A stretch of 12,303 nt of DNA from CAYYWV01 sp964531525 (GTDB lineage: Bacteria; Pseudomonadota; Alphaproteobacteria; JAAXGF01). Where the stretch lies: positions 1 through 12,303 of the forward strand of contig CAZHDF010000099.1 of the NCBI GenBank assembly GCA_964531525.1, in the 5' to 3' direction. Below the pieces are notes generated by a model. That model did no database searches and had not been told where the DNA came from. It was given only the letters and a program-made list of their open reading frames with translations. Both the position numbers and the translations under genes were made by a program. Positions 1-6,573 of the stretch are shown here, piece by piece. Each line of letters starts with the position of its first letter. The first letter of the stretch is position 1.

Positions 1-91
1 CGGGCGTTACCCGGCACCGTGTTTCCGTGGAGCCCGGACTTTCCTCCCCCCGGCCAAGCCGGAAGGCGGCCATCCGACCGTCTGGCGCCAC
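1..91 (-). ncRNA. rnpB: RNase P RNA (class A), 5' part, truncated by window edge
   Basis: This is the catalytic RNA that cleaves 5' leaders from pre-tRNAs. On the minus strand, positions 49-29 read as the conserved P4/CR-I segment, GGGGAGGAAAGTCCGGGCTC, followed by CACGGAAACACGGTGCCGGGTAACGCCCG in two blocks, which matches the alphaproteobacterial form. Upstream lies CCAGACGGTCGG (85-74), the counterpart of CCAGACAGUCGCC near the 5' end of the E. coli RNA. Positions 50-62 form a short 5-bp hairpin that fits the reduced P3 of alphaproteobacteria. The 5' end is estimated near 91-88 from the promoter and from alignment by eye. The 3' part, including the second half of P4, lies outside the window to the left. 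Confidence 0.9.
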
Positions 92-95
92 AAGA

Positions 96-124
96 GACGT
101 AAGGTCCGCGCGCGGTCGCGTCAA
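96..124 (-). promoter_or_regulatory. Probable sigma-70 promoter of rnpB
   Basis: Read on the minus strand, TTGACG (124-119) is followed by a 17-nt spacer and TACGTC (101-96). This would start transcription about 6-8 nt later, at the predicted rnpB 5' end. The -35 hexamer contains the TGA stop codon of the amidase gene (123-121), so rnpB can be transcribed independently of the upstream genes. The -35 matches the consensus well; the -10 is only a partial match. Confidence 0.5.
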
Positions 125-870
125 GCCGGCTCGTCGCGGGCGAGTTCGCGGGCGAGGCGAAGCGCGAGTCGCGCGGTCTCGGGGTCGGCCACGCCGTCGA
201 CCCGGCGCGGGCGGAAGTGACGCTGAAAGGCGGTGACCACGGCGGCCAGGCCCTCGTCGTAAAGGCCGTCGCGGGCGACGCCGTAGCCGATCTCCGCGAG
301 CGCCGCCTGCAACTCGGCGACCGCGAGGCCGGCGTCGCCGGCGCGCAGTGTCAGCCCCATCTCGCCCCGGACCTCGGGCGCGGGCCACAGGCCGACGCCG
401 ACGGCGGCGAGCCGCGCCCAATCGAACAGCTCGCCGGGATCGGCGCGCCGCGCGGGCGCGACGTCCGAATGCCCGACCACGTTGCGCGCCGGGATCGGGT
501 GGCGGGCGAGGATGTCGCGGGCGAGCGCGATCACCGCGTCCATCTGGGCGTCGGAAAACGGGCGGTAGCCGAATTCATGGCCCGGGTTGACCAGCTCGAT
601 CCCGATCGAGGCGCCGTTCACGTCGGTGCATTCGCGCCAGACCGCGCGTCCCGCGTGCCAGGCGCGCCGGGTCTCCTCGACCAGGCGATGGACGGCGCCG
701 TCCTCGTCGACCAGGTAATGCGCGCTGACCTTGGCGGCCGGGTCGCACAGCCGGTCGAGCGCCGCGCGGGCGTCGGTCATGCCGGTGTAGTGCAACACCA
801 ACATGTCGACCGCGACGCCCGGCGGCCGCGGGTCGTGATTGGGCGAGGGCCGCTCGATCATCGTGATCAC
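121..870 (-). CDS. N-acetylmuramoyl-L-alanine amidase, AmpD/AmiD type, with C-terminal peptidoglycan-binding domain
   Basis: A zinc amidase that cleaves the bond between MurNAc (or anhydro-MurNAc) and L-Ala of the stem peptide. The Amidase_2 domain covers about residues 20-150. Visible residues are His27 in LVLHYTG, Glu92 in GIELVN, and His134 and Asp144 in VGHSDVAPARRADPG, matching the AmpD zinc ligands and catalytic Glu. The catalytic-Lys position of AmpD appears to hold Arg142. Residues about 175-240 form a PG_binding_1 domain. I see no signal peptide or lipobox, which favours a cytoplasmic recycling role like AmpD rather than outer-membrane AmiD. The start is GTG at 870, with a weak AGAG 9 nt upstream. 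ATG at 861 would give 246 residues but lies too far from that site. It follows the DjlA-like gene by 11 nt (same operon) and is followed by rnpB. Confidence 0.9.
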   Translation of the reverse strand: MITMIERPSPNHDPRPPGVAVDMLVLHYTGMTDARAALDRLCDPAAKVSAHYLVDEDGAVHRLVEETRRAWHAGRAVWRECTDVNGASIGIELVNPGHEFGYRPFSDAQMDAVIALARDILARHPIPARNVVGHSDVAPARRADPGELFDWARLAAVGVGLWPAPEVRGEMGLTLRAGDAGLAVAELQAALAEIGYGVARDGLYDEGLAAVVTAFQRHFRPRRVDGVADPETARLALRLARELARDEPA

Positions 871-881
871 GGACGTAGTCT

Positions 882-1610
882 CTATTTCATGCCGCGCCGG
901 CGGCGGATGCGTTGGTAGGCGTCGTTGATGCGGGCGAGCTTCTCGTTGGCGAGCGCGATGAACTCCTCGGGCATGCCCTCGGCGATCAGCCGGTCGGGGT
1001 GGTACTGGCGGGCGAGCCGGCGGTAGGTCGCCTTGATCGCCGCGTCGTCGGCGTCCGGGGAGACGCCGAGAATCTCGTAGGCGTCGGCGTCCGCCCCTTC
1101 CATATGGCCCGAGCGGACGCGCTCGAACCGGGCATCGTCGAAGCCGAAGATCTCGGCTACCCGGCGCAGATAATCGAGCTCGGCCGGATGGACCACGCCG
1201 TCGGCCTTGGCGATCTCGAACAGGCCGTCGAGCAGTTCCTCGAGCAGCCGCGGGTTGTCGCGGAATAGAATGGCGATCTGGCGGGCATAGGGCTCGAACC
1301 CCGCCGCGTCCTTGCGCGCGCGGTTGAACAGGCGGCCGACGTCGCGCATCTCGCCGGCCGGGATCTGGAAGGTGCGCTTGAAGGCGTCGATCTCGTCGCG
1401 GGTGACCACGCCGTCGGCCTTGGCCATCTTGGCGGCGAGCACGATCACCGCGACGGTGAAGGCGACCGGCTTGACTTCCTCGGCGCCGATCCGCGCCGCC
1501 CCGCGCATCCGGTCGAGGCCATGGCCCACGACCGCGCCGACCAACGCGCCGAGCGGCCCGCCGAGGGCGAAGCCCGCGGCCCCGCCGATGACCTTGCCCC
1601 AGATGCTCAT
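882..1610 (-). CDS. djlA: DjlA-like co-chaperone (TerB domain plus C-terminal J domain)
   Basis: A J-domain protein that would stimulate DnaK ATPase at the membrane. The 242-residue product starts MSIWGKVIGG and continues with a Gly/Ala-rich hydrophobic segment (residues about 5-32, ending VGHGLD), which closely resembles the N-terminal membrane segment of E. coli DjlA. A TerB-type helical domain follows (about 45-165), with two internal KADGVV repeats at 64-69 and 135-140. The J domain is at 176-236, with the essential HPD at 204-206. The start at 1610 was chosen because the frame upstream adds an Arg-rich stretch unlike DjlA. A short ATG...TGA reading frame overlaps this start. It is the first gene of a djlA-amidase pair and diverges from the EF-G paralogue. 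The family call is firm; its in vivo role here is inference. Confidence 0.88.
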   Translation of the reverse strand: MSIWGKVIGGAAGFALGGPLGALVGAVVGHGLDRMRGAARIGAEEVKPVAFTVAVIVLAAKMAKADGVVTRDEIDAFKRTFQIPAGEMRDVGRLFNRARKDAAGFEPYARQIAILFRDNPRLLEELLDGLFEIAKADGVVHPAELDYLRRVAEIFGFDDARFERVRSGHMEGADADAYEILGVSPDADDAAIKATYRRLARQYHPDRLIAEGMPEEFIALANEKLARINDAYQRIRRRRGMK

Positions 1611-1845
1611 TCGTCGTCCATGGCGCCGTCGTCCACGAAAGGTGCCCGCCCGGCCGTCGAGCACGACCGGCGGCGGAGAGACAATAATGGGTCGCGCGCC
1701 GGCGCGCCAGGGGGCGGCGAAAAGTCGCGGAAATCGGCGGCGGGACTCGCGTTTTCGCGGGGAGTGCGCGAAGATACGGCGTCCGCCGGCCAGGGGTGGC
1801 GGCGGGGCCGGTCCGGCGCGCGCGTCGGCGCGGCGGACGGATCAG

Positions 1846-1861
1846 GCGCCCTTCGGGGCGC
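1846..1861 (+). promoter_or_regulatory. UUCG-tetraloop hairpin in the leader of the EF-G paralogue
   Basis: GCGCCC-TTCG-GGGCGC is a perfect 6-bp stem closed by C(UUCG)G, one of the most stable RNA tetraloops. It ends 22 nt before the ATG and 11 nt before the GGGGAGGA ribosome-binding site (1873-1880), which it leaves free. Its role (mRNA stability or pausing) is inference. Confidence 0.45.
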
Positions 1862-1883
1862 GCGTTACGATCGGGGAGGATAC

Positions 1884-3917
1884 ATGAGTGACAAACGCAC
1901 GGTCGCGATCGTCGGTTCTTCGCTGAGCGGGAAGACGACGCTGCTCGAAAGCCTGCTCTACGCCAGCGGCGCGATCGGCCGCAAGGGCTCGGTCAAGGAA
2001 GGCAATTGCGTGGGCGACGGCTCGGCCGAGGCGCGCGAGCGCCAGATGAGCACCGAGGTCTCGGCGGCCACCGCGACCTTCGAGAACGTGACCTTCAATT
2101 TCATCGACTGCCCGGGCTCGATCGAGTTCGCCGCCGAGGCGCGCAATGCCCTGATGGGCGCCGACGCCGCGCTGGTCGTCTGCGAGGCCTCGCCCGAGCG
2201 CATGGTGATGCTGTCGCCGCTGTTTCATTTCCTCAACGATCACGGCATTCCCCACCTCGCCTTCGTCAACAAGATCGACCGCCTGTCCGGGTTGATCCGC
2301 GATCTCATGCCCGCCATGCGCGGCGTTTCGGGGCATCCGCTGGTTCTGCATCAAGTGCCGATCCGCGACGGCGAGCACGTGACCGGCTATGTCGATCTGG
2401 TCACGGGCCACGCCTACGCCTATCACGAGGGCGCCGCGGCCGAGGAGACCGAGACCCCCGAATCGGTCGCCGACCGCTCGAAGACGGCGCGCACCGAGCT
2501 TCTCGAATCGCTCGCCGATTTCGACGATACGCTGCTCGAGATGCTGCTCGAGGATCAGGAGCCGTCGGAGGACGAGATCCTGGACTACGTCCGCAAGGAA
2601 ATGGCGGCCAACAAGATCGTGCCCGTCTTCCTGGGCGCGGCCGAGCATGAATTCGGCGTCCGCCGGCTGCTACGCCACATGGTCACCCTGGTGCCCAAGG
2701 CCGAGGAAACCGCCAAGCGGCGCGGCATCGACACCGCGTCCAAGGAGCCCCTCGCCCAGATCATCAAGACCTACATGACCCCGCACGGCGGCAAGCTCTC
2801 GCTGGTTCGCGTCTGGCGCGGCGAGCTGGCCGACGGCACCACGCTCAACGGCGAGCGGGCGGCCGGCGTCTACCGCATGATGGGCATCAACCAGGAAAAG
2901 CTCGCCGCCGCCGAGGCCGGCGACATCGTCGCGCTCGGCCGGCTCGAGAAGGCGCAGACCGGGGACACGCTGGCGCCCGGCGGCGCGCCGCCGGCCGATC
3001 CGCTGCCCGTGGCCGAGCCGCTGCCGCCGGTCTACGCGCTCGCGGTCGAGGCCGAGCATCGCAACGACGAGGTCAAGATGTCGGCCGCGGTCGCCAAGGT
3101 GATCGAGGAGGACCCCTCGCTGTCGATCGAACAGGTCGCCGAGACCCACGATTTCCTGCTCAAGGGCCAGGGCGAGATCCATCTTCAGGTCGCGCTCGCC
3201 CGGCTGCGCAACAAGTACGGGCTGGCGCTGACCACGCGCCCACCGCGCGTCGCCTACAAGGAAGCGATCCGCCGAGGGGTCGCGCAGCACGGCCGCTTCA
3301 AGCGCCAGACCGGCGGCCACGGCATGTTCGGCGACGTCCATATCGAGGTGCGGCCACTGCCCCGGGGCTCGGGCTTCCGCTTCGAGGAGAAGATCGTCGG
3401 CGGCTCGGTGCCCAAGCAGTACATCCCGGCGGTCGAGGCCGGGGTGCGCGAGTTTCTCGACAAGGGGCCGCTCGGCTTTCCCGTGGTCGACGTCTCGGTC
3501 ACCTTGACAGACGGCGCGTTCCATTCGGTCGATTCGAACGAGCAGTCGTTCAAGCTCGCCGCCCGGGTCGCCATGACCGAGGCGATGCCCAAATGCGACC
3601 CCGTTCTGCTGGAGCCAATCTGCCAAGTGGTGATCTCGATCCCCAACGACGCCACCTCGAAGGTCCACGGCCTGATCAGCGGCCGGCGCGGCCAGATCCT
3701 GGGCTTCCACCCCAAGGACGGCTGGGAGGGCTGGGACGAGGTCGAGGCCTATATCCCCGAGGCCGAGCTCCACAGCCTGATCCTGGAGCTGCGCTCGCTG
3801 ACCCAGGGCGTGGGCTGGTTCACCTACGAGTTCGACCACTTGACCGAGCTGACCGGGCGGGTCGCCGATCAGGTGCTCGCGCAGTACGGCGCCAAGGCCG
3901 AGGAGCAGGTGTCCTAG
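1884..3917 (+). CDS. EF-G paralogue (elongation factor G-like GTPase)
   Basis: A 677-residue translational GTPase with all five EF-G domains. The G domain has P-loop GSSLSGKT (11-18), a switch I Thr (Thr57), G3 DCPGS (75-79) and G4 NKID (129-132). Domain II covers about 288-370, domain III 380-455, domain IV 456-580 (QTGGHGMFGDV at 475-485) and domain V 581-677. Canonical EF-G has AHIDAGKT at G1 and DTPGH at G3; here G3 has Ser79 where the catalytic His normally sits. The domain IV tip His is kept (DGAFHSVDS, His547), so ribosome binding is plausible. This fits the second EF-G-like family of alphaproteobacteria rather than the housekeeping fusA, which normally lies in the str operon. The start at 1884 is set by GGGGAGGA at 1873-1880, although the spacing is short. 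Its exact role is unknown to me. Confidence 0.9.
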   Translation: MSDKRTVAIVGSSLSGKTTLLESLLYASGAIGRKGSVKEGNCVGDGSAEARERQMSTEVSAATATFENVTFNFIDCPGSIEFAAEARNALMGADAALVVCEASPERMVMLSPLFHFLNDHGIPHLAFVNKIDRLSGLIRDLMPAMRGVSGHPLVLHQVPIRDGEHVTGYVDLVTGHAYAYHEGAAAEETETPESVADRSKTARTELLESLADFDDTLLEMLLEDQEPSEDEILDYVRKEMAANKIVPVFLGAAEHEFGVRRLLRHMVTLVPKAEETAKRRGIDTASKEPLAQIIKTYMTPHGGKLSLVRVWRGELADGTTLNGERAAGVYRMMGINQEKLAAAEAGDIVALGRLEKAQTGDTLAPGGAPPADPLPVAEPLPPVYALAVEAEHRNDEVKMSAAVAKVIEEDPSLSIEQVAETHDFLLKGQGEIHLQVALARLRNKYGLALTTRPPRVAYKEAIRRGVAQHGRFKRQTGGHGMFGDVHIEVRPLPRGSGFRFEEKIVGGSVPKQYIPAVEAGVREFLDKGPLGFPVVDVSVTLTDGAFHSVDSNEQSFKLAARVAMTEAMPKCDPVLLEPICQVVISIPNDATSKVHGLISGRRGQILGFHPKDGWEGWDEVEAYIPEAELHSLILELRSLTQGVGWFTYEFDHLTELTGRVADQVLAQYGAKAEEQVS

Positions 3918-3933
3918 AACTCGTTGATGGAGT

Positions 3934-3951
3934 TAAGCCGGCACCGGCTTA
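3934..3951. repeat. Perfect 8-bp inverted repeat after the EF-G paralogue
   Basis: TAAGCCGG-CA-CCGGCTTA begins 17 nt after the stop codon. It could fold as a 7-bp stem with a 4-nt loop. No T-tract follows on the plus strand, so it is at best an atypical terminator. Confidence 0.5.
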
Positions 3952-3956
3952 GTCCC

Positions 3957-4026
3957 TTGGTCCACTCCCCCGCCCGCCCCCTCTATTTCACGATCTCGCG
4001 GGTGGTCGGGCGGAGGAGTGGGCCGG
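3957..4026. repeat. Long imperfect inverted repeat, possible terminator or structured RNA
   Basis: The arms at 3962-3976 and 4007-4021 are complementary at 14 of 15 positions (mismatch 3969/4014). In RNA the stem can grow outward by five more pairs (3957-3961 with 4022-4026, three of them G-U), giving about 20 bp with a 30-nt interior. It lies between the EF-G paralogue and the amino-acid importer, directly after another perfect inverted repeat. No T-tract follows. It may end EF-G transcription, protect its mRNA, or be a dispersed repeat; one window cannot separate these. Confidence 0.5.
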
Positions 4027-4051
4027 AGCCGGCGTGCACGGTTGGGGCGAA

Positions 4052-4109
4052 TTGCTTGCCCTGTTTCGCGATGACGTATAGGCTTCCGCAAATGCTTTGA
4101 AACTATAGG
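4052..4109 (+). promoter_or_regulatory. Candidate promoter region of the importer operon, with direct repeat
   Basis: TTGCTT (4052-4057) lies 18 nt before GTATAG (4076-4081), a possible sigma-70 pair with a long spacer. The 9-mer TATAGGCTT occurs at 4077-4085 and again at 4104-4112, 27 bp apart. The repeat could be two -10 elements or a binding site repeated about every 2.6 helical turns. This is the only AT-richer patch upstream of the ATPase gene. The assignment is weak. Confidence 0.25.
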
Positions 4110-4158
4110 CTTAGGCGGCCTGTACGTTTCGGGAGAAGGACGGGGAGGACCGCCGACG

Positions 4159-4929
4159 ATGGCCGAAGAGGCGCTTGTCGTCGAGGATCTGCACAAGAGC
4201 TTCGGCCCGCTCGAGGTGCTCAAGGGCGTCTCGCTGGTCGCGAACGAGCACGACGTGATCTCGATTCTGGGATCGAGCGGCTCGGGCAAGTCGACGCTGC
4301 TGCGCTGCATCAACCTTCTCGAGGTTCCGAACGCCGGCAAGGTCTACGTCAAGGGCGAGCTGATTCGCATGCGCGAGACCGGCAAGGGCGGCCTTCAGCC
4401 CGAGGACGTGAAGCAGGTGACGCGCATCCGCGCGAAGCTCGCCATGGTGTTTCAGCAGTTCAACCTGTGGTCCCATATGACGGTCCTGCAAAACGTCATC
4501 GAGGCGCCGGTCCATGTGCTCAAGCTCCCCAAGGCCGAGGCGATCGAGCGCGCCGAGGCGGTGCTCGACCGGGTCGGCATGCTCGACCGCAAGGATTACT
4601 ACCCGGCGCATCTTTCGGGCGGTCAGCAGCAGCGCGCGGCGATCGCGCGCGCGCTTGCCATGGAGCCCGAGGTGATGCTGTTCGACGAGCCGACCTCGGC
4701 GCTCGACCCCGAGCTCGTCGGCGAGGTGCTCAAGGTCATCCGCAGTCTCGCCGAGGAAGGGCGCACCATGCTGGTGGTGACCCACGAGACCGGCTTCGCG
4801 CGCGAGGTGTCCAGCCAGGTCATGTTCCTGCACGCGGGCCGCGTCGAGGAGATCGGCGAGCCGGCGCAGGTTTTCGAAAACCCCGCCTCGGAACGGTTCC
4901 GGCAATTCCTCGCCGGGATGCTAAGCTGA
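4159..4929 (+). CDS. hisP: ABC transporter ATP-binding protein, HisP family (polar/basic amino acid uptake)
   Basis: The cytoplasmic ATPase of a binding-protein-dependent amino-acid importer; 256 residues, the usual length for HisP. It has Walker A GSSGSGKST (38-46), Q-loop VFQQFNLW (97-104), signature LSGGQQQR (152-159), Walker B VMLFDEP (172-178) with Glu177, D-loop SALD (180-183) and H-loop His209. The segment with an insert before the Q-loop (about 68-92) and FNLWSHMTV are hallmarks of the HisP/OccP/GlnQ group and match E. coli HisP closely. The ribosome-binding site GGGGAGGA (4142-4149) is 9 nt before the ATG. It is the first gene of a four-gene operon, followed after 64 nt by the binding protein. 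The family is certain; the substrate is inferred from the whole cluster. Confidence 0.95.
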   Translation: MAEEALVVEDLHKSFGPLEVLKGVSLVANEHDVISILGSSGSGKSTLLRCINLLEVPNAGKVYVKGELIRMRETGKGGLQPEDVKQVTRIRAKLAMVFQQFNLWSHMTVLQNVIEAPVHVLKLPKAEAIERAEAVLDRVGMLDRKDYYPAHLSGGQQQRAAIARALAMEPEVMLFDEPTSALDPELVGEVLKVIRSLAEEGRTMLVVTHETGFAREVSSQVMFLHAGRVEEIGEPAQVFENPASERFRQFLAGMLS

Positions 4930-4993
4930 GCGGGTCTGGGGGCGTGAAAAAACGTTATCGAATCATCGCAAGTTCGAAAGAAGGAGGCATGCT

Positions 4994-5776
4994 GTGAGGA
5001 AGTTCACGATTGCATTGTTCGCCGTCGCGGCGCTGGCCCTGGCGGCCGGCACGGCGACCGCCAAGGAGTGGAAGAAGATCCGCATCGGCGTCGAGGGCGC
5101 CTACCCGCCGTTCAGTTGGGTCGAGCCCGACGGGACGCTCAAGGGCTTCGACATCGAGATCGCCATGGCGCTCTGCAAGGAGATCGGCGCCGAGTGCACC
5201 CTCGTCCAGCAGGACTGGGACGGCATCATTCCGGCGCTGCTCGCGCGCAAGTACGACGCGATCATCGCCTCGATGTCGATCACCGAGGAGCGCAAGAAGA
5301 AGGTCGACTTCACCAAGAAGTACTACAACTCGCCGGCCAAGTTCGTGCGTCGCAAGGGCTCGGGCATCGAGATCACCAAGGCATCGATGAAGGGCAAGAC
5401 CGTCGGCGTGCAGCGCGCGACGACCCATGACAGCTTCATCACCGCCGAGTTCGGCGACACGGTGAAGATCAAGCGCTACGCCACCCAGGACGAGGCCTAT
5501 CTCGACGCCGTGGCGGGCCGGGTCGATCTGCTGCTTGCCGATTCGATCGCCATGAACGACGGGTTCCTTCAGACCGATCAGGGCAAGGACTTCGAGTTCG
5601 TCGGCCCCGACTACTCCGATCCCAAGTACTTCGGCGACGGCGCCGGGATCGCCATCCGCAAGCAGGACAAGGACCTCAAGGCCCTGTTCAACAAGGCGAT
5701 CGACGCGATCCGCGCCAACGGCACCTACAAGCGGATCAACGACAAGTACTTCGACTTCGACATCTACGGCGGCTGA
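4994..5776 (+). CDS. Periplasmic Lys/Arg/Orn/His-type amino-acid-binding protein
   Basis: A solute-binding protein of 260 residues that delivers amino acids to the QM permease. A signal peptide spans residues 1-23 with probable cleavage after ATA, before KEW. The mature part follows HisJ/ArgT: GAYPPFSW (35-42), GFDIEIAMALC (51-61), SMSITEERKK (93-102) with ligand-contact Ser and Arg98-100 region, RATTHDSF (141-148), Asp183 in LLADSIA, and the C-terminal signature YFDFDIYGG. Cys61 and Cys68 have the same spacing as the HisJ disulfide. Where HisJ has TTQ in the second binding segment, this protein has TTH, so specificity may differ. The GTG start is fixed by a perfect AAGGAGG (4981-4987) 6 nt upstream; the nearer ATG at 4989 meets a stop after two codons. 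Substrate is likely basic amino acids or an opine-like derivative; I cannot choose between hisJ and argT names. Confidence 0.93.
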   Translation: MRKFTIALFAVAALALAAGTATAKEWKKIRIGVEGAYPPFSWVEPDGTLKGFDIEIAMALCKEIGAECTLVQQDWDGIIPALLARKYDAIIASMSITEERKKKVDFTKKYYNSPAKFVRRKGSGIEITKASMKGKTVGVQRATTHDSFITAEFGDTVKIKRYATQDEAYLDAVAGRVDLLLADSIAMNDGFLQTDQGKDFEFVGPDYSDPKYFGDGAGIAIRKQDKDLKALFNKAIDAIRANGTYKRINDKYFDFDIYGG

Positions 5777-5801
5777 AGCGAAACCGTCGGGTGACGATGC
5801 G

Positions 5802-5831
5802 CCACCGCCCGGCCCGCGCGCCGGGCGGTGG
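5802..5831 (+). promoter_or_regulatory. Strong intra-operon hairpin between binding-protein and permease genes
   Basis: CCACCGCCCGGC (5802-5813) and GCCGGGCGGTGG (5820-5831) form a perfect 12-bp GC-rich stem with a 6-nt loop, 25 nt after the binding-protein stop codon. No T-tract follows, so full termination is not expected. In many binding-protein importers such a hairpin protects the 3' end of the binding-protein mRNA and lowers permease expression; that role here is inference. Confidence 0.6.
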
Positions 5832-5883
5832 TCGCGTGTCGCCATGATCCCGGGGACGGCCTCGACGTCGAAGGGTTCTCGTC

Positions 5884-6570
5884 ATGCTTGATTTACACGG
5901 ATACCTGCCCTTCATCCTCAAGGGCATGGTGCTGACCGTGACGGTGGCGGTCGGCTCGCTCGCGCTTTCGGTCGTGCTCGGCATGCTCGGCGCCGCGGGC
6001 AAGCTGTCCCACTCGCTGATCGCCAAGGCGATCGCGGGCGTCTACACGACGATCATCCGCGGCGTTCCCGATCTGGTGCTGATGCTGCTGATCTTTTTCG
6101 GCGGCCAGATCGCGGTCAACAACCTCGGCGACGCGATGGGCTGGGACTACATCGACATCGACCCCTTCACCGCCGGGGTCCTCACCATCGGCTTCATCTT
6201 CGGCGCCTACATGACCGAGACCTTCCGGGGCGCGATCCTCGCGGTGCCGCGCGGCGAGATCGAGGCCGGGCTCGCCTACGGCATGACCGAAACCCAGACG
6301 CTCCTGCGCATCACCCTGCCGCAAATGGTGCGCCACGCGCTGCCCGGCTTCGGCAACAACTGGCTGGTGCTCGCCAAAGCGACGGCGCTGGTCTCGGTGA
6401 TCGGGCTGCACGACATGGTCTACAACGCGGGCCAGGCGGGCGGCACCACGCGTCAGCCGTTCACCTTCTATTTCGTCGTCGCCCTCCTCTATCTCGCGAT
6501 CACCGCCTCGTCGGAGGTGCTTCTGCGCTGGGCCGCGCGGCGCGCGAGCGTCGGCGTGCGCAAGGCCTGA
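5884..6570 (+). CDS. hisQ: ABC transporter permease, HisQ family
   Basis: An inner-membrane permease subunit of 228 residues, predicted to pair with the HisM-like product. It aligns by eye with E. coli HisQ along its whole length: LGAAGKLS (35-42), YTTIIRGVPDLVLMLLIFFG (54-73), IDIDPFTAG (90-98), FGAYMTETFRGAILAVPRGE (106-125) and C-terminal SVGV. The EAA coupling loop that contacts the ATPase is at about 124-146 (GEIEAGLAYGM to RITLP). About five hydrophobic segments are visible. An AAGGG (5871-5875) lies 8 nt before the ATG. It is separated from the binding-protein gene by 107 nt holding a strong hairpin and is followed 3 nt later by the HisM-like gene, so the two permeases are probably translationally coupled. 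Confidence 0.94.
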   Translation: MLDLHGYLPFILKGMVLTVTVAVGSLALSVVLGMLGAAGKLSHSLIAKAIAGVYTTIIRGVPDLVLMLLIFFGGQIAVNNLGDAMGWDYIDIDPFTAGVLTIGFIFGAYMTETFRGAILAVPRGEIEAGLAYGMTETQTLLRITLPQMVRHALPGFGNNWLVLAKATALVSVIGLHDMVYNAGQAGGTTRQPFTFYFVVALLYLAITASSEVLLRWAARRASVGVRKA

Positions 6571-6573
6571 TCC

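Noticed and set aside
1694..1707. 14-bp perfect palindrome GCGCGCCGGCGCGC as an operator
   Set aside because: Built only of G and C in a very GC-rich gap, where such palindromes are expected by chance.
1611..1883. The 273-nt divergent gap between djlA and the EF-G paralogue as a possible gene or RNA
   Set aside because: No convincing coding frame, tRNA cloverleaf or known RNA motif; apart from the leader hairpin and GGGGAGGA I see nothing specific.
2670..3839. A 389-codon minus-strand frame opposite the EF-G paralogue
   Set aside because: Low-complexity antisense composition, no family motif; EF-G signatures are on the other strand.
4989..4997. ATG CTG TGA as the start of the binding-protein gene or an upstream ORF
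   Set aside because: It stops after two codons; the overlapping GTG at 4994 has ideal spacing from AAGGAGG and a proper signal peptide.
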